Shown: positions 50,373-59,829, counted from the stretch's first letter. The stretch is DNA of 64,000 nucleotides from Jeongeupia wiesaeckerbachi (GCF_050916355.1 NZ_CP136946.1:2232001-2296000); one strand, 5' to 3'. Numbers and translations are program-made. Notes: generated from the letters alone by a model not told the origin.

Positions 50373-52415
50373 TCAGCTTACCAAGCCATTGTGGCGTAGA
50401 AGCGCATCGATCTCTGGCTTACGGCCTCGAAAGGCTGCGAAGCTCTCCAGCGCCGGACGGCTGCCACCGCGGGCGAGGACTTCATGGCGGAAGCGGGCGC
50501 CGACGGTGGCGTCGACCACGTTGCCGCTGGTCTTCGCGGCTTCCTCGAACGCCGCGTAGGCGTCGGCGCTGAGCACTTCAGCCCATTTGTAGCTGTAGTA
50601 ACCGGCTGCGTAACCGCCGGCAAAGATGTGGCTGAAGCTTTGCGGGAAGCGGTTGTAGTCCGGCGGTGTCGGCATGCCGAGTTCCTGCTGGATCTGCAGC
50701 GCCTCGGTCTGCGGATCGATGTCGCTGGTGTTGCCGTGCAGCGCCATGTCGAAAATCGAGAAATACAGCTGGCGTTGCATGCCCGAACCGGACTGGAAGT
50801 TCTTGGCGGCGAGCATTTTCTCGTACAGCGCCTTCGGCAGCGATGCACCGCTGTCGACGTGCTTCGTCAGTTGCGGCAATACCTGCCATTCCCAGGCAAA
50901 GTTTTCCATGAACTGGCTCGGCAACTCGACCGCGTCCCACTCGACGCCGGAGATCCCCGAGACCGACAGCTCGTCGACTTCGGTCAGCAGGTGGTGCAGT
51001 GCGTGGCCGGTTTCGTGGAACAGCGTGATCACGTCGTCGTGCGGCAATAGTGCCGGCTTACCGTCGACGCCTTGGGCGAAGTTGCAGACGATCAGTGCGA
51101 CCGGGGTCTGCACGCTGTCGTCCGGGAGCTTGCGGCGACCGCGGACGTCGTTCATCCAGGCGCCGCCTTGCTTGCCTTCACGTGCATACAGATCGAGATA
51201 GAGGCCGCCGACGAGCGAGCCGTCCTTGTTCTTCAGATCGAAGAAGCGCACGTCCGGATGCCAGACCGGTGCTTCGGCCGGCACGAACTGCAGGCCGTAG
51301 AGTTGCTCGACCAGCGTGAACAGGCCGTTCAGTACCGTCGGCTCGGTGAAGTACTGTTTCACCTCTTGTTCGCTGAACGCGTATTTTTCTTCGCGCACGC
51401 GCTCGGAGACGAAGCCGACGTCCCAGGCTTCGAGCGTGTCGTAACCCAGGTTCGCCTTGGCCCATTGCTCCATTTCGGCGCGGTCGGCCTGCATGTGCGG
51501 CTTGGCGCGTTGCGCCAGATCGCGCAGGAAGCCGAGCACCTGTTCGGGCGTTTCGGCCATCTTGGTCGCCAGCGACTCTTCGCTGAAGCTGGCGAAACCG
51601 AGCATCTGCGCGCCCTCCTGCCGCAGTGCGTGGATTTCCTTGATCAGCGGGGTGTTGTCGCGCTCGGCCGGGCCGAATTCGGACGCACGGGTGACATAGG
51701 CGTGGTACAGCGTTTCGCGCAACGTGCGGTTGTGGGCAAACTGCATGACCGGCAGATAGCTCGGCATTTTCAGCGTTACTTTCCAGCCGGTCTTGCCATC
51801 GGCTTCCGCACCGGCGCGTGCGGCGGCTTTCCAGTCGTCAGGCAGGCCGGCGAGCTCGGCCTCGTCGTCAACATACAAGGCGAATGCGTCGGTCGCGTCG
51901 AGTACGTTCTGGGCGAACTTGGTCGTCAGTTCGGATGAGCGCTCCTCGATCTGCATGAAGCGTTCTTTCTGCGCGTCCGGCAGCTCGGCGCCCGAGAGTT
52001 TGAAGTCGCGGATGGCGTGTTCGACGATGGTGCGACGGGTTTCGTCGTAGGTGGCGCATTCGGCGCTGGCGGCCAGCAGCTTCCAGCGGGCATAGAGATT
52101 CTCGTTCTGGCCCAGCTCGGTATAGAAGTTGGAGATGCGCGGAATATTCTGGTTGTAGACCTCGCGCAACTCGGGCGTATTGACCACCGATTCCAGATGC
52201 GCGACGGCGCCCCAGGCGCGGCCCAGCTGTTCCATCGCGTCTTCGGACGGCGCGACGAACGAGTCCCACGTCGGCGTCTCGACGGTTTCGGCCTGGGCGA
52301 CCGCGGCGCGCGCCGCTTCGAGCAGCACGTCCAGCGCCGGGTTCACGTGTTCGGGACGGATGGCGTCGTATTGGGGCAGGCCGGTCAGGTCGAGCAGCGG
52401 GTTGGTCTGGGTCAT
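50373..52415 (-). CDS. prlC: Oligopeptidase A (M3 family)
   Basis: 680 residues, the normal size. The zinc motif HETGHALHHL near residue 466 and the glutamate further on (VEWDAVELPSQFMENFAWE) are the M3 signature, followed by GGYAAGYYSYKW. PrlC/OpdA cleaves small peptides and freed signal peptides in the cytoplasm. It is divergent from the gamma-carbonic anhydrase gene, 94 bases apart. Confidence 0.95.
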   Translation of the reverse strand: MTQTNPLLDLTGLPQYDAIRPEHVNPALDVLLEAARAAVAQAETVETPTWDSFVAPSEDAMEQLGRAWGAVAHLESVVNTPELREVYNQNIPRISNFYTELGQNENLYARWKLLAASAECATYDETRRTIVEHAIRDFKLSGAELPDAQKERFMQIEERSSELTTKFAQNVLDATDAFALYVDDEAELAGLPDDWKAAARAGAEADGKTGWKVTLKMPSYLPVMQFAHNRTLRETLYHAYVTRASEFGPAERDNTPLIKEIHALRQEGAQMLGFASFSEESLATKMAETPEQVLGFLRDLAQRAKPHMQADRAEMEQWAKANLGYDTLEAWDVGFVSERVREEKYAFSEQEVKQYFTEPTVLNGLFTLVEQLYGLQFVPAEAPVWHPDVRFFDLKNKDGSLVGGLYLDLYAREGKQGGAWMNDVRGRRKLPDDSVQTPVALIVCNFAQGVDGKPALLPHDDVITLFHETGHALHHLLTEVDELSVSGISGVEWDAVELPSQFMENFAWEWQVLPQLTKHVDSGASLPKALYEKMLAAKNFQSGSGMQRQLYFSIFDMALHGNTSDIDPQTEALQIQQELGMPTPPDYNRFPQSFSHIFAGGYAAGYYSYKWAEVLSADAYAAFEEAAKTSGNVVDATVGARFRHEVLARGGSRPALESFAAFRGRKPEIDALLRHNGLVS

Positions 52416-52508
52416 CGTGAGGTCTCGGGTAGAATCGTCGTAACAGCGTAGATGCGCCTTGCGCGCGTGCTTTTCAAGGTCAAAGACGACAGGATTTCAA
52501 GGATAGTC

Positions 52509-53051
52509 ATGGCAATTGAACAATTCGACGGGATCGCGCCGCAACTGGATGACGGCGCGTGGGTGCATGCCAGCGGGCAGGTGATCGGCGACGTGAAGCT
52601 GGGTCGCGATGCGTCGGTCTGGCCCGGCGCGGTGCTGCGCGGCGACGTCAACCACATCCATATCGGCAACGATTCGAACGTGCAGGACTGCAGCGTGCTG
52701 CACGTGACGCACAAGCGCCCGGATGATCCGGATGGCGCGCCGCTGATCATCGGCGACCGCGTCACCATCGGCCACGCGGTGATTCTGCACGGCTGCACCA
52801 TCGGCAACGAAGTGCTGGTCGGCATGGGTACGATCATTCTCGACCGCGTCGTCGTGCAGGATCGGGTGATGATCGGCGCCGGCTCGCTGGTGCCGCAGGG
52901 CAAGGTACTCGAGTCGGGCTATCTGTACCTGGGCCGGCCGGTGAAACAGGTCCGGGCGCTGACCGACGACGAGCTGGCGCATTTCAACTACTCGGCGGCG
53001 CATTATGTGCGGCTGATGAAGAAGTACCGCGACCAGCCTGCGCAGTCCTGA
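52509..53051 (+). CDS. Gamma-carbonic-anhydrase-like protein (YrdA family)
   Basis: 180 residues of a left-handed beta-helix with hexapeptide repeats: IGDVKLGRDASVWPGAVLRGD, IGNDSNVQDCSVLHV, and IGHAVILHGCTIGNEVLVGMG. His residues at the usual zinc sites (VLHVTH, IGHAV, LHG) are present. Activity in YrdA-type proteins is often low. ATG 52509 precedes the first repeat; the longer frame is not conserved. It is followed 19 bases later by tmk. Confidence 0.9.
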   Translation: MAIEQFDGIAPQLDDGAWVHASGQVIGDVKLGRDASVWPGAVLRGDVNHIHIGNDSNVQDCSVLHVTHKRPDDPDGAPLIIGDRVTIGHAVILHGCTIGNEVLVGMGTIILDRVVVQDRVMIGAGSLVPQGKVLESGYLYLGRPVKQVRALTDDELAHFNYSAAHYVRLMKKYRDQPAQS

Positions 53052-53070
53052 GCATGAGACAATCGGCCCC

Positions 53071-53721
53071 ATGTCCGAACTGAATTTACTGCCGGCGCGA
53101 TTCATCAGCGTCGAGGGCGTCGATGGCGCCGGCAAGAGCACCCAGCTCAACTGGCTGGCCGATTGGCTGCGTACGCAAGGCATTGCGCCGGTGTTGACGC
53201 GCGAACCCGGCGGTACGCCGCTCGGTGAAAAGCTGCGCGCGTTGCTGCTGTCTGAAGCCATGGATCTGGAGACCGAAGCGCTGCTGATGTTCGCGGCGCG
53301 GCGCGAACATCTGGCCCAGGTGATCGAGCCGGCCTTGGCGCGTGGCGAGTGGGTCGTCAGCGATCGCTTTACCGATGCGACCTGGGCGTTTCAGGTCGGC
53401 GGCCGCGGCCTCGATGCCGCCAAGTTCACCGCACTGGAACACTGGGTACAAGGCCGGGGTGAGGCGCTGCTGCAACCGCATCTGACGCTGGTGTTCGACG
53501 TGCCGCCCGATGTCGGTCAGGCCCGGATGGCGGCGCGCGCATCGCTCGATCGTTTCGAGCAGGAGGCGGCTGATTTTCATGCCCGCGTTCGCGCGGCCTA
53601 CCTCGAACGCGCCGCTGCCGATCCGCAACGCGTCAAGGTGATCGACGCCACGCGCAGCATCGAGGCAATTCAGACGGGTCTGGCAATCGACGTACCGCGC
53701 TGGTTGCGGGGCGAAGCATGA
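53071..53721 (+). CDS. tmk: Thymidylate kinase
   Basis: 216 residues. The P-loop VEGVDGAGKST is at 15-25, REPGGTPLGEKLR and the DR(F/Y) motif SDRFTDATWAFQ follow, and the LID has DRFEQEAADFHARVRAAY. Tmk makes dTDP from dTMP. It overlaps holB by four bases (ATGA), forming the usual tmk-holB-pilZ unit of betaproteobacteria. Confidence 0.96.
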   Translation: MSELNLLPARFISVEGVDGAGKSTQLNWLADWLRTQGIAPVLTREPGGTPLGEKLRALLLSEAMDLETEALLMFAARREHLAQVIEPALARGEWVVSDRFTDATWAFQVGGRGLDAAKFTALEHWVQGRGEALLQPHLTLVFDVPPDVGQARMAARASLDRFEQEAADFHARVRAAYLERAAADPQRVKVIDATRSIEAIQTGLAIDVPRWLRGEA

Positions 53722-54749
53722 GCGACTACACGCTGTACCCGTGGCAGGCCGAGCCGTGGCGGGCGCTGACGGCGAATATCGCCCAGCTGCCGCATGCGCT
53801 GTTGCTGACCGGCGCGGCCGGCATCGGCAAGCGGCGCTTTGCCGAGCGGCTTGCCGCGATGCTGTTGTGCGAGTCGGCCGACCGCAGCGTCGCGCCGTGT
53901 GGCGTTTGCGATGGTTGCCGCTGGTTTGCCGCCGGCAATCATCCGGACTTCCGTGTGCTGGCGCCGCAGGATGCCGACGACGAACCGGCCGAGGACGCCA
54001 AGCCGGCGAAGAAAAAATCGTCGTTGATCACCGTCGACGACATCCGCGAGCTCGGCGACTTCGTCAACCTGACCGCGCATCGCGGCGGCAGCCGGGTGAC
54101 CCTGGTGTATCCGGCCGAGGCAATGAACACCGCCGCCGCCAATGCCTTCCTGAAAACGCTTGAAGAGCCGCCGTCCGGCGCGCGTTTCATTCTGGTTTCG
54201 CACCAGTGGCGCCGGCTGTTGCCGACCATCCGCAGCCGCTGCCGCGTGTTTCCGCTGCCGACGCCGGCGATCGAACCGGCCGCGCACTGGCTGGCCGGGC
54301 AGGGGGTCGTCAATCCGCTGCTGCATCTGGCGCACAGCGGCGGCGCGCCGCTGGCCGCGCTCGACGACGCGTCGGCCGAATGGCTGCCGTGGCGCACCAA
54401 GCTGCTCGACGCGCTGGCCAATCCTGGCGGGCTCGACGTGATCGGGCTGGCCGCCGAATACGACCGCGCCAAGGTCGAGATGACGCTGATCGTCGATTGG
54501 TTGCAGAAATGGGTGCACGACCTCGTCGCATTCTCGATGGCTGGCAAAGTCCGCTATTATCCGGATCGGTCCGAAGCGTTGGCCCGCTTGGCGCCACGCG
54601 CCGGTGAACTGCCGCGCTTTGCCGAGCGCCTGATCGACGCGCGCCGGCTGGCGACCCATCCGCTGAACGCACGCCTGAACATCGAGGCGCTGCTTTACGA
54701 TTATCTGGCTGCCCTCAAGGGCGCCACGCTCAAGGGAGAGCGACGATGA
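53718..54749 (+). CDS. holB: DNA polymerase III subunit delta'
   Basis: 343 residues. The AAA+ P-loop-like LLTGAAGIGKRRFAE, a zinc-ribbon CGVCDGCRWF and the sensor region NTAAANAFLKTLEEPP are those of HolB, which opens the sliding clamp as part of the clamp loader. It overlaps tmk by four bases on the left and pilZ by four bases on the right, so all three are likely translationally coupled. Confidence 0.95.
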   Translation: MSDYTLYPWQAEPWRALTANIAQLPHALLLTGAAGIGKRRFAERLAAMLLCESADRSVAPCGVCDGCRWFAAGNHPDFRVLAPQDADDEPAEDAKPAKKKSSLITVDDIRELGDFVNLTAHRGGSRVTLVYPAEAMNTAAANAFLKTLEEPPSGARFILVSHQWRRLLPTIRSRCRVFPLPTPAIEPAAHWLAGQGVVNPLLHLAHSGGAPLAALDDASAEWLPWRTKLLDALANPGGLDVIGLAAEYDRAKVEMTLIVDWLQKWVHDLVAFSMAGKVRYYPDRSEALARLAPRAGELPRFAERLIDARRLATHPLNARLNIEALLYDYLAALKGATLKGERR

Positions 54750-55114
54750 GCGAAGACTACCGTCAGCAAGCGACCTCGCGCCCCGGGGTGCTGTCGCTGA
54801 ACATCAAGGAAAAGGCCGCGCTGTACGCGTCCTACATGCCCTTCGTCAAAGGCGGCGGCATCTTCATTCCGACCGGCAAGCCGTACCGGCTGGGCGACGA
54901 GGTCTTCATGCTGTTGTCGCTGCTCGACGATCCGGCCAAGATTGCCGTGTCGGGGCATGTGGTCTGGCTGACGCCGGCCGGCGCGCACAACAACCATCAG
55001 CAGGGCATCGGCGTGCGCTTTTCCGGCAACGAGGCCGGCGCGCAGGCCAAGGCCAAGATCGAAGGTCTGCTTGGCGGTTACCTGCAAAGCGCGCGCACCA
55101 CGCACACGATGTAG
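54746..55114 (+). CDS. pilZ: Type IV pilus assembly protein PilZ
   Basis: 122 residues. The PilZ fold is recognised by RPGVLSLNIKEKAALYASYMPF, GGGIFIPTGKPYRLGDEV and GIGVRFS. The short variant linked with type IV pili lacks the RxxxR motif that binds cyclic di-GMP, and I see none here. In the usual order tatD would follow; here a sulfatase gene on the opposite strand lies between. Confidence 0.94.
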   Translation: MSEDYRQQATSRPGVLSLNIKEKAALYASYMPFVKGGGIFIPTGKPYRLGDEVFMLLSLLDDPAKIAVSGHVVWLTPAGAHNNHQQGIGVRFSGNEAGAQAKAKIEGLLGGYLQSARTTHTM

Positions 55115-55141
55115 GCGTGATGCGCCTGCGCGATGATTGAA

Positions 55142-55169
55142 ACAAAGGGCTGCATATGCAGCCCTTTGT
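55142..55169. terminator. Stem-loop after pilZ
   Basis: ACAAAGGGCTGCAT-ATGCAGCCCTTTGT is a perfect palindrome 28 bases long, about 28 bases after pilZ. T run is absent, so a terminator is probable but not certain. Confidence 0.7.
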
Positions 55170-55258
55170 GGTTTCAGTGTGATCCGGACTCAAACCGGGT
55201 GACCGCGGGCAGCCGGCCCGCGACCTTCACCGGCCTGTGCACCGGCCGATTGGCGGCG

Positions 55259-56839
55259 TCAGGGGGCTTTGCGATTCAGAAAATCGCCAACCACATTCGA
55301 CATATCGAAGGTTTTGCCGCCCTGCACCGGCGGATATTCCGCCAGGGTTCTCAAGTGGCCGCCAATCAGCTGGCTGATGGGCTGCAGCAACCAACTATTT
55401 TTTTGCAGCAAATGGCCGTATGAATCCTTGCTATCGTAGCTTTCGAACGGATCCATGCGGAGATTGAACAGCAGCGGCACGGTGCGCGGCACGAGGTTGG
55501 CGTAATAATCTTCCTTGGTCGACAAATGGGCTTTCCAAGGGCCCATGCGAATGGCGGTCAGTTTGCTCTCGTAGTAATAAAGCAAATTAGTTCGTGCGGA
55601 TTCCGCCGATTTTCCGGTCCAGTAATCGACATTGTTGATGCCGTCGATATACTGTTTTTTCTCGCGTTTCATTTTCTCCGCGACATCGGAAACCCCGGCC
55701 GCGGCCGCCAGCGAGGTAAACATGTCCTGATGGGCCTGGATGCCGTTCTTCACTTGCCCCGGTTTGACGGCGCCCGGCCATTTGAGCATCGAAATCACCC
55801 GGACGCCGCCTTCGTACGTGGTCATTTTCTCGCCACGGAACGGCGTGGTCGCGCCGTGCGGCCATGACGAATGCTCGGGGCCGTTATCGGTCGAATACCA
55901 GATAATGGTATTTTCATCGAGGCCCTGGTCTTTCAGGAACTTCAAAACCAGACCGATATCGTGATCGTGCTGCAGCATGCCGGAACCATGCAGATCCCCC
56001 TCGCTGCTGTATTTCTCGGCCGCATAACGCCATTTGTCGGACAAACGGGTATAGAGGTGCATCCGGCTGGTATTGAGCCACACAAAGAAAGGCTTGCCGT
56101 CCGATTTGGCCTTTTTCATGAATGATTCGGCCTTGGGAATGACCTCCAGCTCGTCGAATTCCTCCATCCGTTTTTGCGTCAGCGGGCCGGTATCCTTGCA
56201 GGCTTGCGCGCCCATTTTTCCAAAACGCGGGTCATCGGTATTGTCGATGTCCTTGCGGGCGTAACACTGCAATACACCGCGCGTGCCAAATTTTTTCTCA
56301 TAATTGTCGAGCGTGCCGGCAAAGCGGGCGCCAAAGGCCTGATAGTCCCTTTGCTCGGCCTCTTCCTGGGTATTCAGGTGGTAGAGGTTGCCAAAAAATT
56401 CGTCAAATCCGTGGACGGTCGGCAAGTGCTCGTTGCGATCACCAAGGTGGTTTTTGCCGAATTGCCCGGTGGCATAGCCGGCTTCTTTCAGCACTTCGGC
56501 CAAGCTGGGCGAGGCGGCTTGCAGGCCCAGCTTGTCGCCGGGCTGGCCGACCGTCGTCAGGCCGGAGCGGATGGGGTACTGGCCGGTGATAAAGGCGGCG
56601 CGGCCGGCGGTCGACGACGGTTGGGCGTAGTGATCGGTAAAGCGGATGCCCTGCATGCCGATGCTGTCGATATTGGGCGTGGTATAGCCCATGGTGCCCA
56701 TGCCGTAGGCGCTGACGTTTTGCCAGCCGATGTCATCGCCCCAGATCACCAGGATATTGGGGCGGTTGGCTGAAAATGCCGCCGGGCCGAGGGCCAGCCC
56801 CAAGCCAAGTACGGCCGTAGCCAAAAATTTACGACGCAT
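55259..56839 (-). CDS. Secreted arylsulfatase-like enzyme, serine type
   Basis: 526 residues. A signal peptide (about 1-24) leads the sulfatase domain: metal-binding Asp pair GDDIGWQ at 34-40, and the active-site segment SSTAGRAAFITG at 75-86, which fits [CS]-x-[PA]-x-R with Ser76 where most sulfatases have Cys. Further motifs are FGKNHLGD and YSTDNGPE. The formylglycine would have to be made from Ser by an anaerobic-type maturase; none is in this window. The substrate is a sulfate ester or phosphonate-like compound, unknown. It sits reversed between pilZ and tatD. Confidence 0.88.
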   Translation of the reverse strand: MRRKFLATAVLGLGLALGPAAFSANRPNILVIWGDDIGWQNVSAYGMGTMGYTTPNIDSIGMQGIRFTDHYAQPSSTAGRAAFITGQYPIRSGLTTVGQPGDKLGLQAASPSLAEVLKEAGYATGQFGKNHLGDRNEHLPTVHGFDEFFGNLYHLNTQEEAEQRDYQAFGARFAGTLDNYEKKFGTRGVLQCYARKDIDNTDDPRFGKMGAQACKDTGPLTQKRMEEFDELEVIPKAESFMKKAKSDGKPFFVWLNTSRMHLYTRLSDKWRYAAEKYSSEGDLHGSGMLQHDHDIGLVLKFLKDQGLDENTIIWYSTDNGPEHSSWPHGATTPFRGEKMTTYEGGVRVISMLKWPGAVKPGQVKNGIQAHQDMFTSLAAAAGVSDVAEKMKREKKQYIDGINNVDYWTGKSAESARTNLLYYYESKLTAIRMGPWKAHLSTKEDYYANLVPRTVPLLFNLRMDPFESYDSKDSYGHLLQKNSWLLQPISQLIGGHLRTLAEYPPVQGGKTFDMSNVVGDFLNRKAP

Positions 56840-57262
56840 ATCAAGCTCCTTGTGTCTTGGAATCGGCGGGCTGGATCACCGCGTCACGGTGTCAGGACTG
56901 GCGCCGCGAAGGGGCACCGAAAGGCCAGGTGGGTGCGGCCTTGCCCGCTGGCTGAGTCAAAATATAAAAGTCATGATTCGATCTGCATATATGGGGGGAG
57001 GCCTGATGGTTGCGTTTGCAGACCAATCCGGGAGTGACGATATTGGCCCGTGGCTTGGGCCGGCGGGCGATGCCGCACGGGTTTACCGTTGGTCGCCCGG
57101 GCCGTCGCATGGGCATTCGGCGCCGCTGCCGGTCTGGCCCGGCGTCCTGCATGAAGGTCGAGTGAAGTAAGAGCGTGGACCAGCCGGACGTCGCCGGAGC
57201 GATTCAAACTCATTTAAACTCAGGGCTTGTCGAGCCCGCCGCATCCAGAGACGTTTCCCGCC
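56840..57262. other. Region between the sulfatase and tatD
   Basis: No well-supported gene. An AT-rich patch (about 56958-56998) looks promoter-like for the diverging genes. A 65-codon frame from ATG 56973 on the plus strand with a weak ribosome site is possible but has no family features. Confidence 0.5.
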
Positions 57263-58039
57263 ATGTTTGTTGATTCCCACTGCCACATCAATTTCCCCGA
57301 CCTCGCCGCGCGCCGTGACGAGCTGCTGGCCAATATGGCCGAAAATCGCGTCAGCCATGCGCTGTGCGTGTCGGTGAATCTGCCCGAGTGGCCGAGCGTG
57401 ATCGCGATGGCCGAATCGGCGCCGAATCTGTTCGCCTCGGTCGGTGTGCACCCGGATTACGAGGATGTCGAGGAGCCGACGGTGGAAGGGCTGATCGACT
57501 TGTCCCGCCACCCTAAGGTGATCGCCATCGGTGAAACCGGGCTCGATTACTACCGCTTGCAGGGTGATCTGGAATGGCAGCGCGAACGTTTTCGCGTGCA
57601 CATCCGCGCGGCCAAGGCGACCGGGCTGCCGCTGATCATTCACACCCGCGCGGCCTCGAGCGACACCATCCGCATCCTTAAGGAAGAGGGCGCCGACGCC
57701 GTCGGCGGCGTGATGCACTGTTTCACCGAAAGCTGGCAGGTGGCGCAGGCGGCGATGGAGCTGGGGTTCTATATCTCGTTTTCCGGCATCGTCACCTTCA
57801 AGAAGGCCGAGGAGTTGAAGGAAGTCGCCAAGCTGGTGCCGCTTGATCGGATGCTGATCGAGACCGATTCGCCGTATCTGGCGCCGATGCCGTTCCGCGG
57901 CAAAACCAACCAGCCGGCCTGGGTGCGGCATGTGGCCGAGCACATTGCCGACCTGCGCGGCGTGCCGGTGGCCGAGGTGGCCGAGGCGACGACGGCGAAC
58001 TTCTTCAAGCTGTTTGCCAGAGCGCAGGCCGCCGCATGA
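57263..58039 (+). CDS. tatD: TatD family metal-dependent deoxyribonuclease
   Basis: 258 residues. Metal ligands are seen in DSHCHINF (residues 4-11), GETGLDYYR, IIHTRAASSD, HCFTE and ETDSPYLAP. TatD enzymes are cytoplasmic nucleases used in DNA repair and apoptosis-like degradation. ATG 57263 starts the first strand motif. Its stop overlaps the next gene by four bases (ATGA). Confidence 0.94.
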   Translation: MFVDSHCHINFPDLAARRDELLANMAENRVSHALCVSVNLPEWPSVIAMAESAPNLFASVGVHPDYEDVEEPTVEGLIDLSRHPKVIAIGETGLDYYRLQGDLEWQRERFRVHIRAAKATGLPLIIHTRAASSDTIRILKEEGADAVGGVMHCFTESWQVAQAAMELGFYISFSGIVTFKKAEELKEVAKLVPLDRMLIETDSPYLAPMPFRGKTNQPAWVRHVAEHIADLRGVPVAEVAEATTANFFKLFARAQAAA

Positions 58040-58827
58040 GCGCCGCGGTCGAGGTCACGCTGCTCGGCGTCGGCTCCAGCGGCGGCTCGCCGGCGCTGGG
58101 CTGCAGCTGTCCGACCTGCGTATCGGACGATCCGCGCAACCGCCGCACCCGTGCATCGGCGGTGATCCGCGCCGGTGGCCAGACCTTTTTGATCGATACC
58201 GGCCCTGATCTGCGTCAACAGGCGCTGCGCGAGAACCTGCTGCATCTCGACGCCGTGCTGTACACGCATCCGCATGCCGACCACCTGAACGGCATCGACG
58301 ATCTGCGTGCCTGGTGCTGGTTGCAGAAAGCGGCGCTGCCGGTGTTCGGCAACCGCTTGATGCTGACGCACATCCGCGAACGCTTCCCATACACGCTGTT
58401 CGCGCCGAACCAGTACTGGGACAAGCCGGTGCTGCAGCTGCACGAAGTCGAGCACGAGCCGTTCGAGTTCAATGGCGTGACGGTAGTACCGATTCCGCTG
58501 CTGCACGGCAAATGGCCGATCCTCGGCTTCCGTATCGGCAACGTCGCCTATCTGACCGACGTGTCCGACATTCCCGATGCCAGCCTGCCGCTGCTCGAAG
58601 GGCTCGATGTGCTGCTGCTCGACTGTTTGCGCAATCAGCCGCATCCGACCCATCTGAGCGTCGATCAGGCGCTGGCCGCCGCCGCGCAGATCGGCGCGCG
58701 CCAGACCGTGCTGATCCACATGACGCACGAACTCGAATACCACGCCCTGTCGGCTCGACTGCCAACGACGGTTGTCGTTGGCTACGATGGCATGACACTT
58801 GTCAGCGAGAGGGCGGACCATGGCTAA
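58036..58827 (+). CDS. MBL-fold metallohydrolase (PhnP-like)
   Basis: 263 residues. The zinc-binding motif THPHADHLNGIDDLR (HxHxDH) near 75, a preceding CSCPTCVSDDPRNRR cysteine group, and later HGKWPILGFRIG and LIHMTHELEY fit the PhnP-like phosphodiesterase subfamily. The CSCPTC segment probably holds a structural zinc. It is coupled to tatD by a four-base overlap; activity is unknown, with cyclic phosphodiesters a good guess from family relatives. Confidence 0.88.
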   Translation: MSAAVEVTLLGVGSSGGSPALGCSCPTCVSDDPRNRRTRASAVIRAGGQTFLIDTGPDLRQQALRENLLHLDAVLYTHPHADHLNGIDDLRAWCWLQKAALPVFGNRLMLTHIRERFPYTLFAPNQYWDKPVLQLHEVEHEPFEFNGVTVVPIPLLHGKWPILGFRIGNVAYLTDVSDIPDASLPLLEGLDVLLLDCLRNQPHPTHLSVDQALAAAAQIGARQTVLIHMTHELEYHALSARLPTTVVVGYDGMTLVSERADHG

Positions 58828-59194
58828 TGGCCGTTTCAACGTACTGGGCGAACCGTTGGTGCCATGCAGCGTCGCGCCGCTGACCGGCTTTCTGCGCGAC
58901 GGCTGCTGCGCCGAACATAGCGACGATCCCGGCCAGCACACGGTGTGTACACGCTTGACCGGTGATTTCCTCGCTTTCTCACGCGAGCAGGGCAACGACC
59001 TGAGCACGCCGCGACCCGAGTACGGTTTCCCCGGCCTCAAGCCTGGCGATCACTGGTGCGTGTGTGCCGCGCGCTGGGTCGAGGCGCTGCTGGCCGGGCA
59101 TGCGCCGCCGATCGTGCTGGCGGCGACCGACGAGTCGATACTCGATGCGGTTTCGCTGGAAACGCTGGTCGCGTACGCCGTCGACCGGCCCTGA
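58820..59194 (+). CDS. DUF2237 family protein
   Basis: 124 residues. DUF2237 features are NVLGEPLVPCSVAPLTGFLRDG, a row of conserved cysteines (CC and CVCAARW) and TGDFLAFSREQGNDLSTPRP, PGLKPGDHWCVC. Function unknown; structure suggests metal or redox chemistry through the cysteines. It overlaps the metallohydrolase gene by eight bases and is the last gene of this operon. Confidence 0.9.
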   Translation: MANGRFNVLGEPLVPCSVAPLTGFLRDGCCAEHSDDPGQHTVCTRLTGDFLAFSREQGNDLSTPRPEYGFPGLKPGDHWCVCAARWVEALLAGHAPPIVLAATDESILDAVSLETLVAYAVDRP

Positions 59195-59210
59195 TTGCCT
59201 TTCTGCCCAA

Positions 59211-59242
59211 GGAAAAACGGCGCCCGATGGGCGCCGTTTTTC
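59211..59242. terminator. Bidirectional terminator
   Basis: AAAAACGGCGCCC-gat-GGGCGCCGTTTTT between converging genes. Confidence 0.93.
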
Positions 59243-59244
59243 GT

Positions 59245-59673
59245 TTACTTCATGCCGAACAGGGTGACGTCGGCATTGCCGCGCCCCATGCCCCGGGTGT
59301 CGTACCAGAAGTCGACCCGACGCAGGCTGCGCTTGCCGGCGCCGCGAAGATCGATGATTCGGCTCTCGCCGCCCTGTGGGATGTTGTAGCGGACCTGGAT
59401 CTCGTCGCGCCCACCGTTGTCATAGGTGACGACCATGCGTTGCATGTTCAGCGGCGCATCCTTCACGCGGAATTTGAGCTTGCGGAAGTTGTCGTACGGC
59501 CCACGCACCTCGATGGTGTCGTGATCGCGCGAGTGATTGGCGTGGGTCGTGCCAAGGACACGCCAGGATCCGGGCGGGCCGCTATTGGGGGTGACGGTTT
59601 TGGCTTGTGCGCCGGTGGCCAGCAGGCCCAGCGTCAACAGAACGCACGCGGTGCGCTTCATGAACTTCAACAT
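59245..59673 (-). CDS. Secreted DUF2541-like protein
   Basis: 142 residues with a signal peptide (ACVLLTLGLLATGAQA). The mature part (WRVLGTTHANHSRDHDTIEV, FRKLKFRVKDAPLNMQRMVV, GESRIIDLRGAGKRSLRRVDFWYD) matches a periplasmic family typified by E. coli YaaI-like/DUF2541 proteins; the function is unknown. GGAG lies six bases before ATG 59673. The name is by recollection of the motif and moderately sure. Confidence 0.75.
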   Translation of the reverse strand: MLKFMKRTACVLLTLGLLATGAQAKTVTPNSGPPGSWRVLGTTHANHSRDHDTIEVRGPYDNFRKLKFRVKDAPLNMQRMVVTYDNGGRDEIQVRYNIPQGGESRIIDLRGAGKRSLRRVDFWYDTRGMGRGNADVTLFGMK

Positions 59674-59829
59674 CGGTTTCTCCGTGGTGGGTGCTGTCTT
59701 TGTTAGTCCGCCTATTGCACCGTGCCTGCCCGATCGCAACAAGTGAAATAAGACCTTTACAGTTCCCTTTGGCAACTTATTCGGGCGCTGATGCAAACGG
59801 CAGCAACAGAGCCATCGTCACATAGCGGT

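Noticed and set aside
56973..57170. A 65-codon gene between the sulfatase and tatD
   Set aside because: It has a start codon but no convincing ribosome site or family feature; kept only as a remark in the gap entry.
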